This document shows positions 1-8,864 of a stretch of DNA of 64,000 nucleotides, in pieces. Below the pieces are notes generated by a model. That model worked only from the letters and a program-made list of their open reading frames with translations, was not told the origin of the DNA and searched no databases. Location: assembly GCF_020010905.1 (NCBI RefSeq), contig NZ_JAGJBY010000002.1:1364001-1428000 (forward strand), read 5' to 3'. Each line of letters starts with the position of its first letter. Within the stretch, counting starts at the first letter, position 1. Origin of the DNA: Streptomyces acidiscabies (lineage in GTDB: Bacteria; Actinomycetota; Actinomycetes; Streptomycetales; Streptomycetaceae). The position numbers were made by a program, and so were the translations under genes.

Positions 1-1662
1 GAGGGGCTGGACTTCGCGGCGGGGCTCGAAGCCGTCCGCGCGGGCACCGTGTTCACCACCCACACGCCGGTCCCCGCCGGCATCGACCGGTTCGACCGGG
101 AGCTGGTCGCCCACCACTTCGGCACCGACGCCGAACTCCCCGCCATCGACGTACAGGACGTCCTGAGCCTCGGCATGGAGACGTACCCCGGCGGGGAGCC
201 CAACCTCTTCAACATGGCGGTGATGGGGCTCAGGTTGGCCGGGCGCGCCAACGGGGTCTCGCTGCTCCACGGCAGCGTGAGCCGCGAGATGTTCTCGGGG
301 CTGTGGCCCGGGTTCGACGCGGACGAGGTGCCGATCACCTCCGTCACCAACGGAGTTCACGCGCCGACGTGGGTGGCGCCCGAAATGCTGCGGATCGGGG
401 ACGTGTCCGGGGTGCCGGACGGTGAACTGTGGGCGTTGCGCCGGGAGTTGCGCGGGCAGCTGGTGACGGAAGTACGGGAGCGGCTGCGCGCGTCCTGGCG
501 GCAGCGCGGCGCCGGGACCGCCGAACTCGGCTGGATCGACGGGGTGTTGGACCCCGACGTCCTGACCATCGGGTTCGCGCGGCGCGTCCCCTCGTACAAA
601 CGCCTCACGCTGATGCTGCGCGACCGCGACCGGCTGATGGAACTCCTGCTCCACCCCGAGCGGCCCCTACAGATCGTCGTCGCGGGCAAGGCGCACCCCG
701 CCGACGACGGAGGCAAGCGGCTCGTCCAGGAGCTGGTGCGGTTCGCCGACGATCCCCGGGTGCGCCACCGGATCGTGTTCCTGCCCGACTACGGCATGGC
801 GATGGCCCGCAAGCTCTACCCCGGCTGCGACATCTGGCTCAACAACCCGCTGCGTCCCCTGGAGGCGTGCGGGACCAGCGGGATGAAGGCCGCGCTCAAC
901 GGCTGCCTCAACTTGTCGGTGCTGGACGGCTGGTGGGACGAATGGTTCCAGCCCGACTTCGGCTGGTCGATCCCCACGGCCGACGGGGACGCCATGGACG
1001 TGGACCGGCGCGACGACATCGAGGCCGCCGCGCTGTACGACCTCCTGGAGCAGCGCGTCGCCCCCCGCTTCTACGAGCGCGGGCCCGCCGGACTCCCCGA
1101 CCGCTGGACCGAGATGGTCCGCCAGACCCTGACCCGGCTCGGCCCGAAAGTGCTCGCCGACCGGATGGTCCGCGAGTACGTCGACCGCCTCTACACCCCG
1201 GCCGCCCTCGCCCACCGCGCGATGACCCCCGACCGATCCCGCGAACTCGCCGACTGGAAAGGCCGGTTGCGCGCGGGCTGGCACCGGGTCGCCGTCGGCC
1301 ACGTCGAGACGTCCACCACGACCTCCACCCCCGAACTCGGCTCCACCCTCGCGCTGCGCGTCCGCGTCCGGCTCGGCGAACTCGGCCCCGAGGACGTCCA
1401 GGTGCAGGCCCTCTCCGGCCGCGTCGACCCGGACGACCGCATCACGGACGCCACCCCCGTCGCCCTCAAGCCCGTCAACGGGCCCGACGACGAAGGGGGT
1501 TGGACGTACGAGGGACCGCTCGCGCTGGACCGGACGGGACCGTTCGGATACACGGTCCGCGTCCTGCCGTCGCACCGACTGCTGGCGTCGGACGCGGAGT
1601 TGGGGCTGGTGGCGGTGCCGGCGGAGGAACTGGTGGAAGGGGGCGGGGTGTTGATGAGGTGA
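1..1662 (+). CDS. glgP: Alpha-glucan (glycogen) phosphorylase, C-terminal part
   Basis: The reading frame is already open at base 1, so this is a gene cut by the window edge; 553 residues are visible and its start lies outside. It would release glucose-1-phosphate from the ends of cytoplasmic alpha-glucans. The visible part begins with the TTHTPVPAG segment found in this phosphorylase family. It also contains the pyridoxal-phosphate site GTSGMKAALNG, whose lysine is visible residue 296. The last ~120 residues are a beta-rich tail seen in the long actinobacterial alpha-glucan phosphorylases. The glgX gene at 24,876 is a functional partner, although not adjacent. The gene ends one base before the convergent DUF1990 gene. 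Family assignment is firm; substrate preference (glycogen or maltodextrin) is inference. Confidence 0.93.
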   Translation, partial: EGLDFAAGLEAVRAGTVFTTHTPVPAGIDRFDRELVAHHFGTDAELPAIDVQDVLSLGMETYPGGEPNLFNMAVMGLRLAGRANGVSLLHGSVSREMFSGLWPGFDADEVPITSVTNGVHAPTWVAPEMLRIGDVSGVPDGELWALRRELRGQLVTEVRERLRASWRQRGAGTAELGWIDGVLDPDVLTIGFARRVPSYKRLTLMLRDRDRLMELLLHPERPLQIVVAGKAHPADDGGKRLVQELVRFADDPRVRHRIVFLPDYGMAMARKLYPGCDIWLNNPLRPLEACGTSGMKAALNGCLNLSVLDGWWDEWFQPDFGWSIPTADGDAMDVDRRDDIEAAALYDLLEQRVAPRFYERGPAGLPDRWTEMVRQTLTRLGPKVLADRMVREYVDRLYTPAALAHRAMTPDRSRELADWKGRLRAGWHRVAVGHVETSTTTSTPELGSTLALRVRVRLGELGPEDVQVQALSGRVDPDDRITDATPVALKPVNGPDDEGGWTYEGPLALDRTGPFGYTVRVLPSHRLLASDAELGLVAVPAEELVEGGGVLMR

Positions 1663-1663
1663 G

Positions 1664-2179
1664 TTATTCGGACACCGGCGCGCACATCGCCTTCAGTACC
1701 TTCCCGCACCTGCGTGCGTACGCCAGCTGAAGCCCCCGAACCGCCGGACCCCCCGCCTTCGCGTACCACTTCGCCGCCCTGCTGAACGCCGTCACCGTCA
1801 GCCACACCGTCCCGTCCCCCGTGCGGTCCACGAGGAACGACTCCTCGCCGCACTCGGGATGGCCGGTGAGCGTGCCGTACGCCCAGCCCGCGCGCCGGGG
1901 TTCCTCCACGGTCCACACGATCCGGCAGGGCGCCTTGATGACCCCGGCGAGGGTGACGGTGACGTCCACGTCGAGCGCGGCGCGTTCGGCGGAGGCGTTG
2001 ACGCCGACGCCCATCGCGCGGTGCATCTCCCAGGTGAGCACCGCCTCGGAGGCCCGCCGGAACACCGCCTCGCCCTCGCCGAGCCGCGTGCGCTCCCGCA
2101 GATGGTGGAAGCCGGGAGGGCAGAAGTGGGGATCGCGGGTCGCGCCCACGTGGTCGTACGAGAAAGGCCGTTCGGACAT
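1664..2179 (-). CDS. DUF1990 family protein
   Basis: This 171-residue protein has no signal peptide or membrane segment. It opens with the YDHVGATR segment and carries a GVGVNASAERAALD stretch and a C-terminal lysine-rich helix typical of DUF1990. This is a small alpha/beta family common in actinobacteria and plants whose biochemical role is unknown. The ATG at 2179 is the first in-frame start and is followed directly by the conserved N-terminus. The gene converges on glgP with one base between stops. A strong hairpin at 2195-2229 separates it from the protease gene upstream, so it probably has its own promoter within that short gap or is read at low level. No function is assigned. Confidence 0.85.
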   Translation of the reverse strand: MSERPFSYDHVGATRDPHFCPPGFHHLRERTRLGEGEAVFRRASEAVLTWEMHRAMGVGVNASAERAALDVDVTVTLAGVIKAPCRIVWTVEEPRRAGWAYGTLTGHPECGEESFLVDRTGDGTVWLTVTAFSRAAKWYAKAGGPAVRGLQLAYARRCGKVLKAMCAPVSE

Positions 2180-2194
2180 GGGCGCAAGAGTAGA

Positions 2195-2229
2195 GCGGCA
2201 CCCGGGGATGCCTTCGTCCCGGGTGCCGC
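2195..2229 (-). terminator. Strong hairpin after the first M4 protease gene
   Basis: Two perfect 12-bp arms (2195-2206 and 2218-2229) flank an 11-base loop, 22 bases beyond the protease stop codon. There is no long U-run, as usual for streptomycete terminators. It also sits just upstream of the DUF1990 start, so it should insulate that gene. Confidence 0.8.
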
Positions 2230-2251
2230 CCTGTTCACCTGTCCGTGACCA

Positions 2252-3919
2252 CTAGCTGACGTTCACGGCCGACCACGCGGCGGCGACCGTCGCGTACTCG
2301 GTGGAGGTCGAGCCGTACAGGGCCGACGCCGCGCTCAGGGTCGCGGTGCGGGCGCCCTTGTAGTTGGTCGTCGAGGTCATGTACGAGGTCAGCGCCTTGT
2401 ACCAGATCTGGACGGCCTTGGCGCGGCCGATGCCGGTGATCGTGGAGCCGTTGGACGTCGGGGAGTTGTAGGACACCCCGTTGATGGTCTTCGCGCCGCT
2501 GCCCTCGGACAGCAGGTAGAAGAAGTGGTTCGCCGGGCCGGACGAGTAGTGCACGTCCAGGTTGCCGAGGGTCGAGGACCAGCTGTCCTTGGACGAGCCG
2601 TCCTTGCTGGGCTTGTCCTGGTAGCGCAGCGGGGTGCCGTCGCCGTTGATGTCGATCTTCTCGCCGATGAGGTAGTCACCGGGGTCAGAGGCGTTGTTGG
2701 CGTAGAACTCGACGGCGGTGCCGAAGATGTCCGAGGTCGCCTCGTTCAACCCGCCGGACTCGCCGGAGTAGTTGAGGCCCGCGGTGTTGGAGGTGACACC
2801 GTGCGTCATCTCGTGCCCGGCGACGTCGAGCGAGGTCAGCGGGTCGGTGTTGCCCGAGCCGTCGCCGTACGTCATGCAGAAGCAGGAGTCGTCCCAGAAC
2901 GCGTTGACGTACGCGTTGCCGTAGTGGACGCGGGAGTACGCGGCGACGCCGTCGTTCTTGATGCCGCTGCGGCCGAACGTGTTCTTGTAGAAGTCCCAGG
3001 TGACCTGCGCGCCGTAGGCGGCGTCGACGGCGGCCGTCTGGTCCGTGGAGGAGCTGGACGCGGTGCCGGTGCCCCACGTGTCGTCCGCGTCGGTGAACAG
3101 CGTGCCGGCCGAGGAGGACGTCGCGCGGGCCTTGTTGTACGTCTTGTGGCCGCCGCGGGTGCCGTCGGTCAGGTTGTACGTCGTACCCGACTTGGTGGTG
3201 CCCAGCGTGACGGTGCCGGAGTACAGGCTCTTGCCGGTGCCCGTCTCGATGCCCTGCCACTCGTACAGCTTCTTGCCCGTGGCCGCGTCGGTGATGACGT
3301 GCAGCTCGTTGGGGGTGCCGTCGTCCTGGAGGCCGCCGACGACGGTCTCGAAGGCGAGGGTCGGGGTGGAGCCGTTGCCGGCCCAGATCACCTTGCGGGG
3401 CGCGTTGTCCGCGGTGGTCTCGGCGGAACCGGCCGCCTTGGCGAGGCCGAGGGCCTGCTTCTCGGCGGTGGTCGGGGCGACCTTCGCGGTCAGCGAGGCG
3501 ACCTTGATGGTGGCCGAGGTCGCCTTGGTGACGCCCTTCTCGGCGCCCGACGGGGTCGCGTGGACGACGAGGTCGCCGCCGAGGACCGGCAGGCCCGCGT
3601 AGGTGCGCTCGTAGCGGGTGTGCGTCGTGCCGTCGACGTCCTTGACGACGTCGCGGACGACGAGCGCCTCCTTGGTGCCGAGACCTATCTGCTGCGCGGT
3701 CTCGCTCGCGTCGGCCTGCCGGTCCTTGATCAGCGCGGCCCGGTCGGGCGCGGACAGGGACAGCGGGGCGGCGGCGAGGGTCCGGGCGGCCTTGTTGGCG
3801 TCGACCTTGGTGTCGGTCGCGTTGGCCGTGGTCAGCCCGGTGGTCAGCAGCGCTCCGGCGGCAACCGCGGTCGCGATGGCCAGCGTGGTGCGCTTGTGAC
3901 GCGTGTAGACGGGGGTCAC
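2252..3919 (-). CDS. Secreted M4 family (thermolysin-type) zinc metalloprotease
   Basis: This is a 555-residue zymogen of a secreted neutral protease. A GTG at 3919 is preferred because AAGGAG lies five bases upstream and the next residues form a good signal peptide (basic TRHKR, then a hydrophobic run ending near ANA). Longer in-frame starts only add unlikely Pro/Arg-rich sequence. An FTP-type prodomain (about 60-110) and a PepSY region (about 120-190) precede the catalytic domain. Zinc motif HEMTH is at 369-373 and the third ligand lies in GGLNEATSD. The C-terminal M4 helical domain reaches the end, and no extra domain follows. It is a close paralogue of the next gene upstream, so a tandem duplication is likely. 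A dense set of GTAAGGG-like motifs lies upstream. Confidence 0.93.
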   Translation of the reverse strand: MTPVYTRHKRTTLAIATAVAAGALLTTGLTTANATDTKVDANKAARTLAAAPLSLSAPDRAALIKDRQADASETAQQIGLGTKEALVVRDVVKDVDGTTHTRYERTYAGLPVLGGDLVVHATPSGAEKGVTKATSATIKVASLTAKVAPTTAEKQALGLAKAAGSAETTADNAPRKVIWAGNGSTPTLAFETVVGGLQDDGTPNELHVITDAATGKKLYEWQGIETGTGKSLYSGTVTLGTTKSGTTYNLTDGTRGGHKTYNKARATSSSAGTLFTDADDTWGTGTASSSSTDQTAAVDAAYGAQVTWDFYKNTFGRSGIKNDGVAAYSRVHYGNAYVNAFWDDSCFCMTYGDGSGNTDPLTSLDVAGHEMTHGVTSNTAGLNYSGESGGLNEATSDIFGTAVEFYANNASDPGDYLIGEKIDINGDGTPLRYQDKPSKDGSSKDSWSSTLGNLDVHYSSGPANHFFYLLSEGSGAKTINGVSYNSPTSNGSTITGIGRAKAVQIWYKALTSYMTSTTNYKGARTATLSAASALYGSTSTEYATVAAAWSAVNVS

Positions 3920-4108
3920 ACAAGCTCCTTCGTGGGGGAGTCCGGGTGGTCCGGCGATGGGGAGTGCCGGCCGGAGTTGTCGTGAAGTTGTGCGGCGGGT
4001 GGGGGAAGAGTGACATCGAGGGCGCGTACATGTCAGGACCCTGAATCGATGTTGGCCGAAAACCGCCTGTCCGGTAAACGTTTCTGGAATGTAAACCGGA
4101 TCAACTTC

Positions 4109-4218
4109 GGTAAAGGGGCCACTGGATACCAGTAAGGGACTGGCAAAGAAGTTGCCTGGTAAGGGAGTTGGTCCGCCCTGCATGAGGGGCTCTAGGACGG
4201 CCCTTACGCTGCCCTTAC
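4109..4218. promoter_or_regulatory. Cluster of GTAAGGG-like motifs upstream of the first M4 protease
   Basis: The 455-base gap between the two protease genes (3920-4374) has no gene. It holds GGTAAAGGGG (4109), AGTAAGGGAC (4131) and GGTAAGGGAG (4158) on the plus strand, and CCCTTAC on the opposite orientation at 4201 and 4212. It also holds a 7-bp dyad (4230-4236 and 4244-4250). Repeated motifs in both orientations in a promoter region suggest a regulator or phased activator site. This is inference; no promoter was firmly placed. Confidence 0.3.
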
Positions 4219-4323
4219 GTGCGCAGAATGCCGGAAGGTCGGATTCCGGCCGGTGGAGCGGCGCTTCGACGCGGGGGATGCGCGGTCGGTTCCCGCGGGC
4301 CCGGAAGTGATGACCGGAAACGA

Positions 4324-4355
4324 TCGGGCGCCGCCCCCGAGGGAACGGCGCCCGA
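4324..4355 (-). terminator. Hairpin after the P-domain M4 protease gene
   Basis: Perfect 10-bp arms (4324-4333 and 4346-4355) with a 12-base loop lie 19 bases beyond the TAA stop at 4375. It probably prevents read-through into the second protease gene. Confidence 0.75.
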
Positions 4356-4374
4356 CGTTCAGAGCATCACCGGC

Positions 4375-6405
4375 TTACGGGAAGGTGACCTTCCAGCTGT
4401 TGATCTGCCCGGTGTCCCGCGCCGCCTGGTCCTGGACGCGCAACTGCCAGGTCCCGTTGGCCGTTTCGGTGGACGCGTTGACCGTGTACGTCGCCACCAC
4501 GTTGTCCGCCGAGTCCGACGAGCTGAACGCCTTCAGCAGGTACGTCGTCCCGCTCGGCCCCACCAGGTTGATCGCCAGGTCGCCCCGGAAGGTGTGCGTG
4601 ATGTCCACCGACACCGACAGGTTGGACGGCGCGTTGCCGGTCCGCCCGGTCACCGCGATCGACGAGTTGACCGCCGCCCCGTTGTCCGGGATCGCCACGA
4701 CGGTGCCGTTCTCGTACGAGGTGCCGGTCCCGCCACCGCCGCCGCCCGTCGAGCGCGCGCCGACCGCGATCGCCGCCCACGCGTCCTGTACGGCGCGGTA
4801 CTCGGCCGACGTCGTGCCGTACAGCTCACCGGCCGCCGCCAGCGTGCCCGTGCGCGCGCCCGCGTAGTTGGTGTTCGTCGTGAACTTCGTGGCCAGCGCC
4901 CGGAACCAGATCTTCTCCGCCTTGTCCCGGCCGATGCCGGTCACCGGAAGCCCGTCCGAGGTGGCCGAGTTGTAGGTGACACCGTTGATCGTCTTGGTGC
5001 CGCTGCCCTCGCTCAGCAGGTAGAAGAAGTGGTTCGCGGGACCCGACGAGTAGTGCACGTCGAGACCGCCGAGACCGGAGTACCAACTGTCCCTGGACGA
5101 GCCGTCCTTGCTCGGCTTGTCCATGTAACGCAGCGGCGTGCCGTTGCCGTTGATGTCGATCTTCTCGCCGATGAGGTAATCGCCCACGTCCGAGGCGCTG
5201 TTGGCGTAGAACTCCACCGACGTCCCGAAGATGTCGGAGGTTGCCTCGTTCAGGCCGCCCGACTCCCCGCTGTACACCAGGCGCGCGGTGTTGGCCGTCA
5301 CGCCGTGCGACATCTCGTGCCCGGCCACGTCCAGCGACGTCAGCGGCTTGTTGTTGCCCGCGCCGTCGCCGTACGTCATGCAGAAGCAGGAGTCCTGCCA
5401 GAACGCGTTGACGTACGCGTTGCCGTAGTGCACCCGCGAGTACGCCCCGACGCCGTCACCCTTGATGCCGTTGCGGCCGTGGACGTTCTTGTAGTAGTCC
5501 CACGTCACCGCCGCCCCGTAGTGCGCGTCGGCGCCCGCGGTCTCCGCGTTGGCCGGCAGCCCGTTGCCCCACGTGTCGTCCGGACCGGAGAACAGCGTCC
5601 CGGTGCCCGACGAACCCCGGTTCAGGTTGTACGTCTTGTGGTTGCCGCGCGCGGCGTCGGTCAGGTTGTACGTCGACCCCGACTGTGTCGTCCCCAGCGT
5701 CACCGAACCGCTGTACATCGTGTTGCCGATGCCGTTCTCGACGGCCTGGTACTCGTACAGCTTCTGGCCCGTGTTCGCGTCCGTGATCACGTGCAGCTCG
5801 TTCGGCGTGCCGTCGTGCTGGAGGCCGCCGACGACCGTTTCGTACGCGAGCGTCGGGGTGCCGTTCGCCGCCCAGACCACCTTGCGGGGCGCCCGGTTGG
5901 TGTCCGCCTTCTCGGCGCCTTCCGCCGTCGCGCGCGACAGGGCCTGCTTCTCGGCCGCGTTCGCCGCGATCTTCGGGGTGAGGGAGGCGACCTTCACGGC
6001 CGCGTTCGTCGCCTTGACGACGCCCTGCGTGACACCGGCCGCGTTCTCCTTCACGACCAGGTCGCCGCCGAGCACCGGCAGACCGGCGTACGTGCGCTCG
6101 TAGCGGGTGTGCGTCGTGCCGTCGGCGTCCTTCACGACGTCCCGCGCGATCAGCGCCTCCTGGGCGCCCAGGCCCAGGCTCTTCGCCGTCGCCGTCTTGC
6201 TCGCGTCCGCGTCGCGCAGCAACTCCGCGCGCTGCGAGGGGGTCAGGCGGATCGACTCGGTCTTCGTCGCCGACGACTCGGGGGCCGCCGTCGCCGCGCC
6301 GGACTGGATCGCCGTCGCGACAAGAGCCGCCACGCCCAACAGGGCCGCGGCGGCTGTTCTGCGATAGGGGGAGGTGCGTCTGGGGGTGGTACTGCTGCTC
6401 ACCAC
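4375..6405 (-). CDS. Secreted M4 metalloprotease with C-terminal P domain
   Basis: This 676-residue secreted protease has the same layout as its downstream neighbour: signal peptide ending near TAAPE, FTP and PepSY prodomains, and a catalytic domain with HEMSH at 363-367 and the GGLNEATSD ligand segment. It differs by carrying an extra C-terminal domain. A glycine-rich linker near residue 545 leads into about 120 residues with the features of a proprotein-convertase P domain (FRGDLAINLVGPSG, WQLRVQDQAARDTG, INSWKVTF). That domain usually aids folding or substrate binding and may be removed after secretion. Two consecutive GTG codons (6405 and 6402) both lie a suitable distance from AAGGAG; the first is listed. 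The pair of proteases is likely for extracellular protein scavenging. Confidence 0.93.
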   Translation of the reverse strand: MVSSSTTPRRTSPYRRTAAAALLGVAALVATAIQSGAATAAPESSATKTESIRLTPSQRAELLRDADASKTATAKSLGLGAQEALIARDVVKDADGTTHTRYERTYAGLPVLGGDLVVKENAAGVTQGVVKATNAAVKVASLTPKIAANAAEKQALSRATAEGAEKADTNRAPRKVVWAANGTPTLAYETVVGGLQHDGTPNELHVITDANTGQKLYEYQAVENGIGNTMYSGSVTLGTTQSGSTYNLTDAARGNHKTYNLNRGSSGTGTLFSGPDDTWGNGLPANAETAGADAHYGAAVTWDYYKNVHGRNGIKGDGVGAYSRVHYGNAYVNAFWQDSCFCMTYGDGAGNNKPLTSLDVAGHEMSHGVTANTARLVYSGESGGLNEATSDIFGTSVEFYANSASDVGDYLIGEKIDINGNGTPLRYMDKPSKDGSSRDSWYSGLGGLDVHYSSGPANHFFYLLSEGSGTKTINGVTYNSATSDGLPVTGIGRDKAEKIWFRALATKFTTNTNYAGARTGTLAAAGELYGTTSAEYRAVQDAWAAIAVGARSTGGGGGGTGTSYENGTVVAIPDNGAAVNSSIAVTGRTGNAPSNLSVSVDITHTFRGDLAINLVGPSGTTYLLKAFSSSDSADNVVATYTVNASTETANGTWQLRVQDQAARDTGQINSWKVTFP

Positions 6406-6685
6406 TGAACTCCTTCGGGGAGACCGTCGGTCAACTGGTGTGGTGGTGCTGTGGGGTTGCTGTGCAGCGGTTGTGGGAAGGGTGGCAGGAGAGTGGGGGT
6501 TGTGTCAGGAGCACCTCAACAAGTTGGCCGGAAACCCTTTGTTGACCGACGCTTGGGGATCTCTGTACGCGGGGGGTCCGGGGGGCCGGGGCTCCAGCTG
6601 GGGCCGTGGAGAAACCGCAGGTAGTAGGACCATCGGACGAGCGGGTACCGGCCGAAACTCAGTGGGCGTTGTCAGTGCCGGTCCG

Positions 6686-6701
6686 TAGGCTCGCGAGCGT
6701 G
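6686..6701 (+). promoter_or_regulatory. Possible -10 element for a leaderless ABC exporter transcript
   Basis: TAGGCT (6686-6691) lies seven bases before the GTG at 6699, the arrangement expected when transcription starts at the start codon. No good ribosome binding site precedes that GTG. A TTGTCA at 6669 is too close to be the matching -35 box, so the call rests on the -10 alone. Confidence 0.3.
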
Positions 6702-8864
6702 ACGTCAGTGAAGCCTGCCTCGGAGAAACGGCCCCCGGAACAGCCGGCCGTACGAACGCTGCTGCGGCTGTGGCCGTACGTACGGCCCGCGCGGGCGCGG
6801 CTGTTCAGCGCCGCGTTCGTCGCCGTGCTGGCCTCCTGCGTCGGGCTCGTCATCCCCCTCGTCCTGAAGTGGATGGTCGACGGGCCCATCGCCTCCCGCG
6901 ACACGCGGGGCGTCTGGCTCGGGGCGCTCTGGCTGCTCCTCCTCGGGTTCGCCGAGGCGCTGCTCTTCGGGCTGCGGCGGTGGCTCGTCGCGCGGCCCCT
7001 GTCCCACGTCGAGGCATCGATGCGGGCCGACCTCTACCGGCACCTCCAGCGGCTGCCCGTCTCCTTCCACGACCGGTGGGCCTCCGGCCAGCTCCTCTCC
7101 CGCGCGACCACCGACCTCATGCTCCTGCGCATGTTCCTCGCGTTCCCCCTGACCTTCCTCTTCGTCAACGCCGTCACCATCCTCGTCGGCGTCGTCATCA
7201 TGCTCCTCCAGGACTGGACCCTCGGGCTCGTCATCCTCGGGCCCGCGATCCCCGTCGTCCTGGTCTGCGTCGTCTTCGAGTCCCGGTACGCGCGCGTGGC
7301 CCGCCTCGCCCAGGACCAGGTCGGCGACCTGACGACCGTCGTCGAGGAGAGCGTCCTCGGGGTCCGGATCATCAAGGGGTTCGGCCGCCACCGCAGCCAG
7401 GCCCGGGTGTTCCGCGAACTGGCGGGGACCCTGCGAGGCACCGAGCTGCGCAAGGGGCGGCTGCTGGCGGCGATCTGGGGGGTCATCGTGACGCTGCCGG
7501 AGGTCGCCATCGGGGTGGCGCTGGTGGTGGGGGTGGTGCAGGTGGCCGACGGGGGCTTGTCGGCGGGGACGCTGGTGGCGTTCCTGTCGACGGCGCTGGC
7601 GTTGCGGTGGCCGGTGGAGTCGATCGGGTTCCTGCTGGCGATGAGCCAGGAGGCGGCTACTGCTACGGCTCGGTATTTCGAGGTGATGGATGAGGAGGCG
7701 GAGGGGGTTTCCGGCGGGGGTGGGGTCGGCGGTTTCGTGAAGGGTGCGGTGCGCGGGGGCGGGGTGAATGGTGCTGTGGCGGCGGCCGGAGGTGCTGGCG
7801 GCGGGGGTGCGGCCGGTGGGGCGGTGCCGGTGGAGGACAGGGCCGCTCCGGGCGGCGGGGCCGGTGACGTCGGGCGGGACGCGGTGGGAGCTGGGGCCGA
7901 AGGCGTGGGCGTCGGCTTCGGCTTCGGGAAGGACGCGGCGGCTCTCGGCGGTGGGGTTCGGGGAGCCGCTGACGGCGACCCGGTGGCTTCCGTCGGCGGG
8001 GTCCGGCAGCCGGGCGGAGTTCCGGCGCGGCTGCCGGTCGTGGCCGGGGGCGATTCCGCGAGGGCGGCTCGTGCGGACGCGGCGGTCGTCGATGGTGGTT
8101 TGCGGTTCGATGGGGTCTCCTTTCGGTATCCCGACGCCGATCCCGACTCGCCGCCCGTCCTCGCGCGGATCGACCTGCACATCCGGCCCGGTGAGTCCCT
8201 CGCGCTCGTCGGGGCGACCGGGAGTGGGAAGACGACGCTCACCGCGCTCGTGCCGCGCATGTACGACGCCACCGGTGGGCGGATCACCCTCGACGGGGAC
8301 GACATCGAGGGGATGACCCGGGAGGAGCTGCGGTCCCGGGTCGCCGTCGCCTTCGAGGAGCCGACGCTGTTCTCGGCCAGCGTCGGGGAGAACGTACTGA
8401 TGGGCGGAGCCGACGGCGACCTCGCGCGGGCGCTGGACGTCGCCCAGGCCGGCTTCGTGTACGACCTTCCCGGCGGCGTCGACACACAGGTCGGCGAGCA
8501 GGGGCTCAGCCTCTCCGGGGGCCAGCGCCAGCGCCTCGCGCTCGCACGCGCGGTCGTCGGACGGCCACCGTTCCTCGTCCTCGACGACCCGCTGTCCGCG
8601 CTGGACGTCCACACGGAGGCGGCGGTGGAAGCGGCACTCCGCCACGTCCTCGCGGACACGACCGCACTGATCGTCGCCCACCGCCCGTCGACGGTCCTGC
8701 TCGCGGACCGGGTGGCGCTGCTCTCGGAGGGACGGATCAAGGCGGTGGGCACGCATCAGGAGCTGTTGCGGACGAATGCGGAGTACGCGCACTTGATGGC
8801 AGGCGCCGAGCACCCCTCACTCTCCGATGAATCCCCCCTGGACCAGGAGGACGTCCGCCGATGA
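6699..8864 (+). CDS. ABC exporter half-transporter A1 (TMD-NBD) with long Gly-rich linker
   Basis: This 721-residue type IV ABC exporter subunit sits in the plasma membrane and pairs with the next gene. Six membrane helices occupy about residues 30-320. The nucleotide domain has Walker A GATGSGKT (505-512), signature LSGGQ (605-609) and Walker B ending LDD (629-630), so aspartate replaces the catalytic glutamate. Between the two domains lies an exceptional stretch of about 129 residues (about 336-464) composed mainly of Gly, Ala and Val, where 20-30 residues are usual. The GTG at 6699 is chosen because a TAGGCT box lies just upstream; an in-frame start at 6606 would add 31 residues. The stop overlaps the next gene by ATGA. 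The substrate is unknown. Confidence 0.9.
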   Translation: MTSVKPASEKRPPEQPAVRTLLRLWPYVRPARARLFSAAFVAVLASCVGLVIPLVLKWMVDGPIASRDTRGVWLGALWLLLLGFAEALLFGLRRWLVARPLSHVEASMRADLYRHLQRLPVSFHDRWASGQLLSRATTDLMLLRMFLAFPLTFLFVNAVTILVGVVIMLLQDWTLGLVILGPAIPVVLVCVVFESRYARVARLAQDQVGDLTTVVEESVLGVRIIKGFGRHRSQARVFRELAGTLRGTELRKGRLLAAIWGVIVTLPEVAIGVALVVGVVQVADGGLSAGTLVAFLSTALALRWPVESIGFLLAMSQEAATATARYFEVMDEEAEGVSGGGGVGGFVKGAVRGGGVNGAVAAAGGAGGGGAAGGAVPVEDRAAPGGGAGDVGRDAVGAGAEGVGVGFGFGKDAAALGGGVRGAADGDPVASVGGVRQPGGVPARLPVVAGGDSARAARADAAVVDGGLRFDGVSFRYPDADPDSPPVLARIDLHIRPGESLALVGATGSGKTTLTALVPRMYDATGGRITLDGDDIEGMTREELRSRVAVAFEEPTLFSASVGENVLMGGADGDLARALDVAQAGFVYDLPGGVDTQVGEQGLSLSGGQRQRLALARAVVGRPPFLVLDDPLSALDVHTEAAVEAALRHVLADTTALIVAHRPSTVLLADRVALLSEGRIKAVGTHQELLRTNAEYAHLMAGAEHPSLSDESPLDQEDVRR

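Noticed and set aside
2252..4183. Longer start of the first M4 protease at 4,183
   Set aside because: The extra 88 residues have no signal peptide at the front and would bury the real one; AAGGAG precedes 3,919.
6669..6691. TTGTCA plus TAGGCT as a full promoter
   Set aside because: The spacing is only 11 bases; only the -10 is kept.
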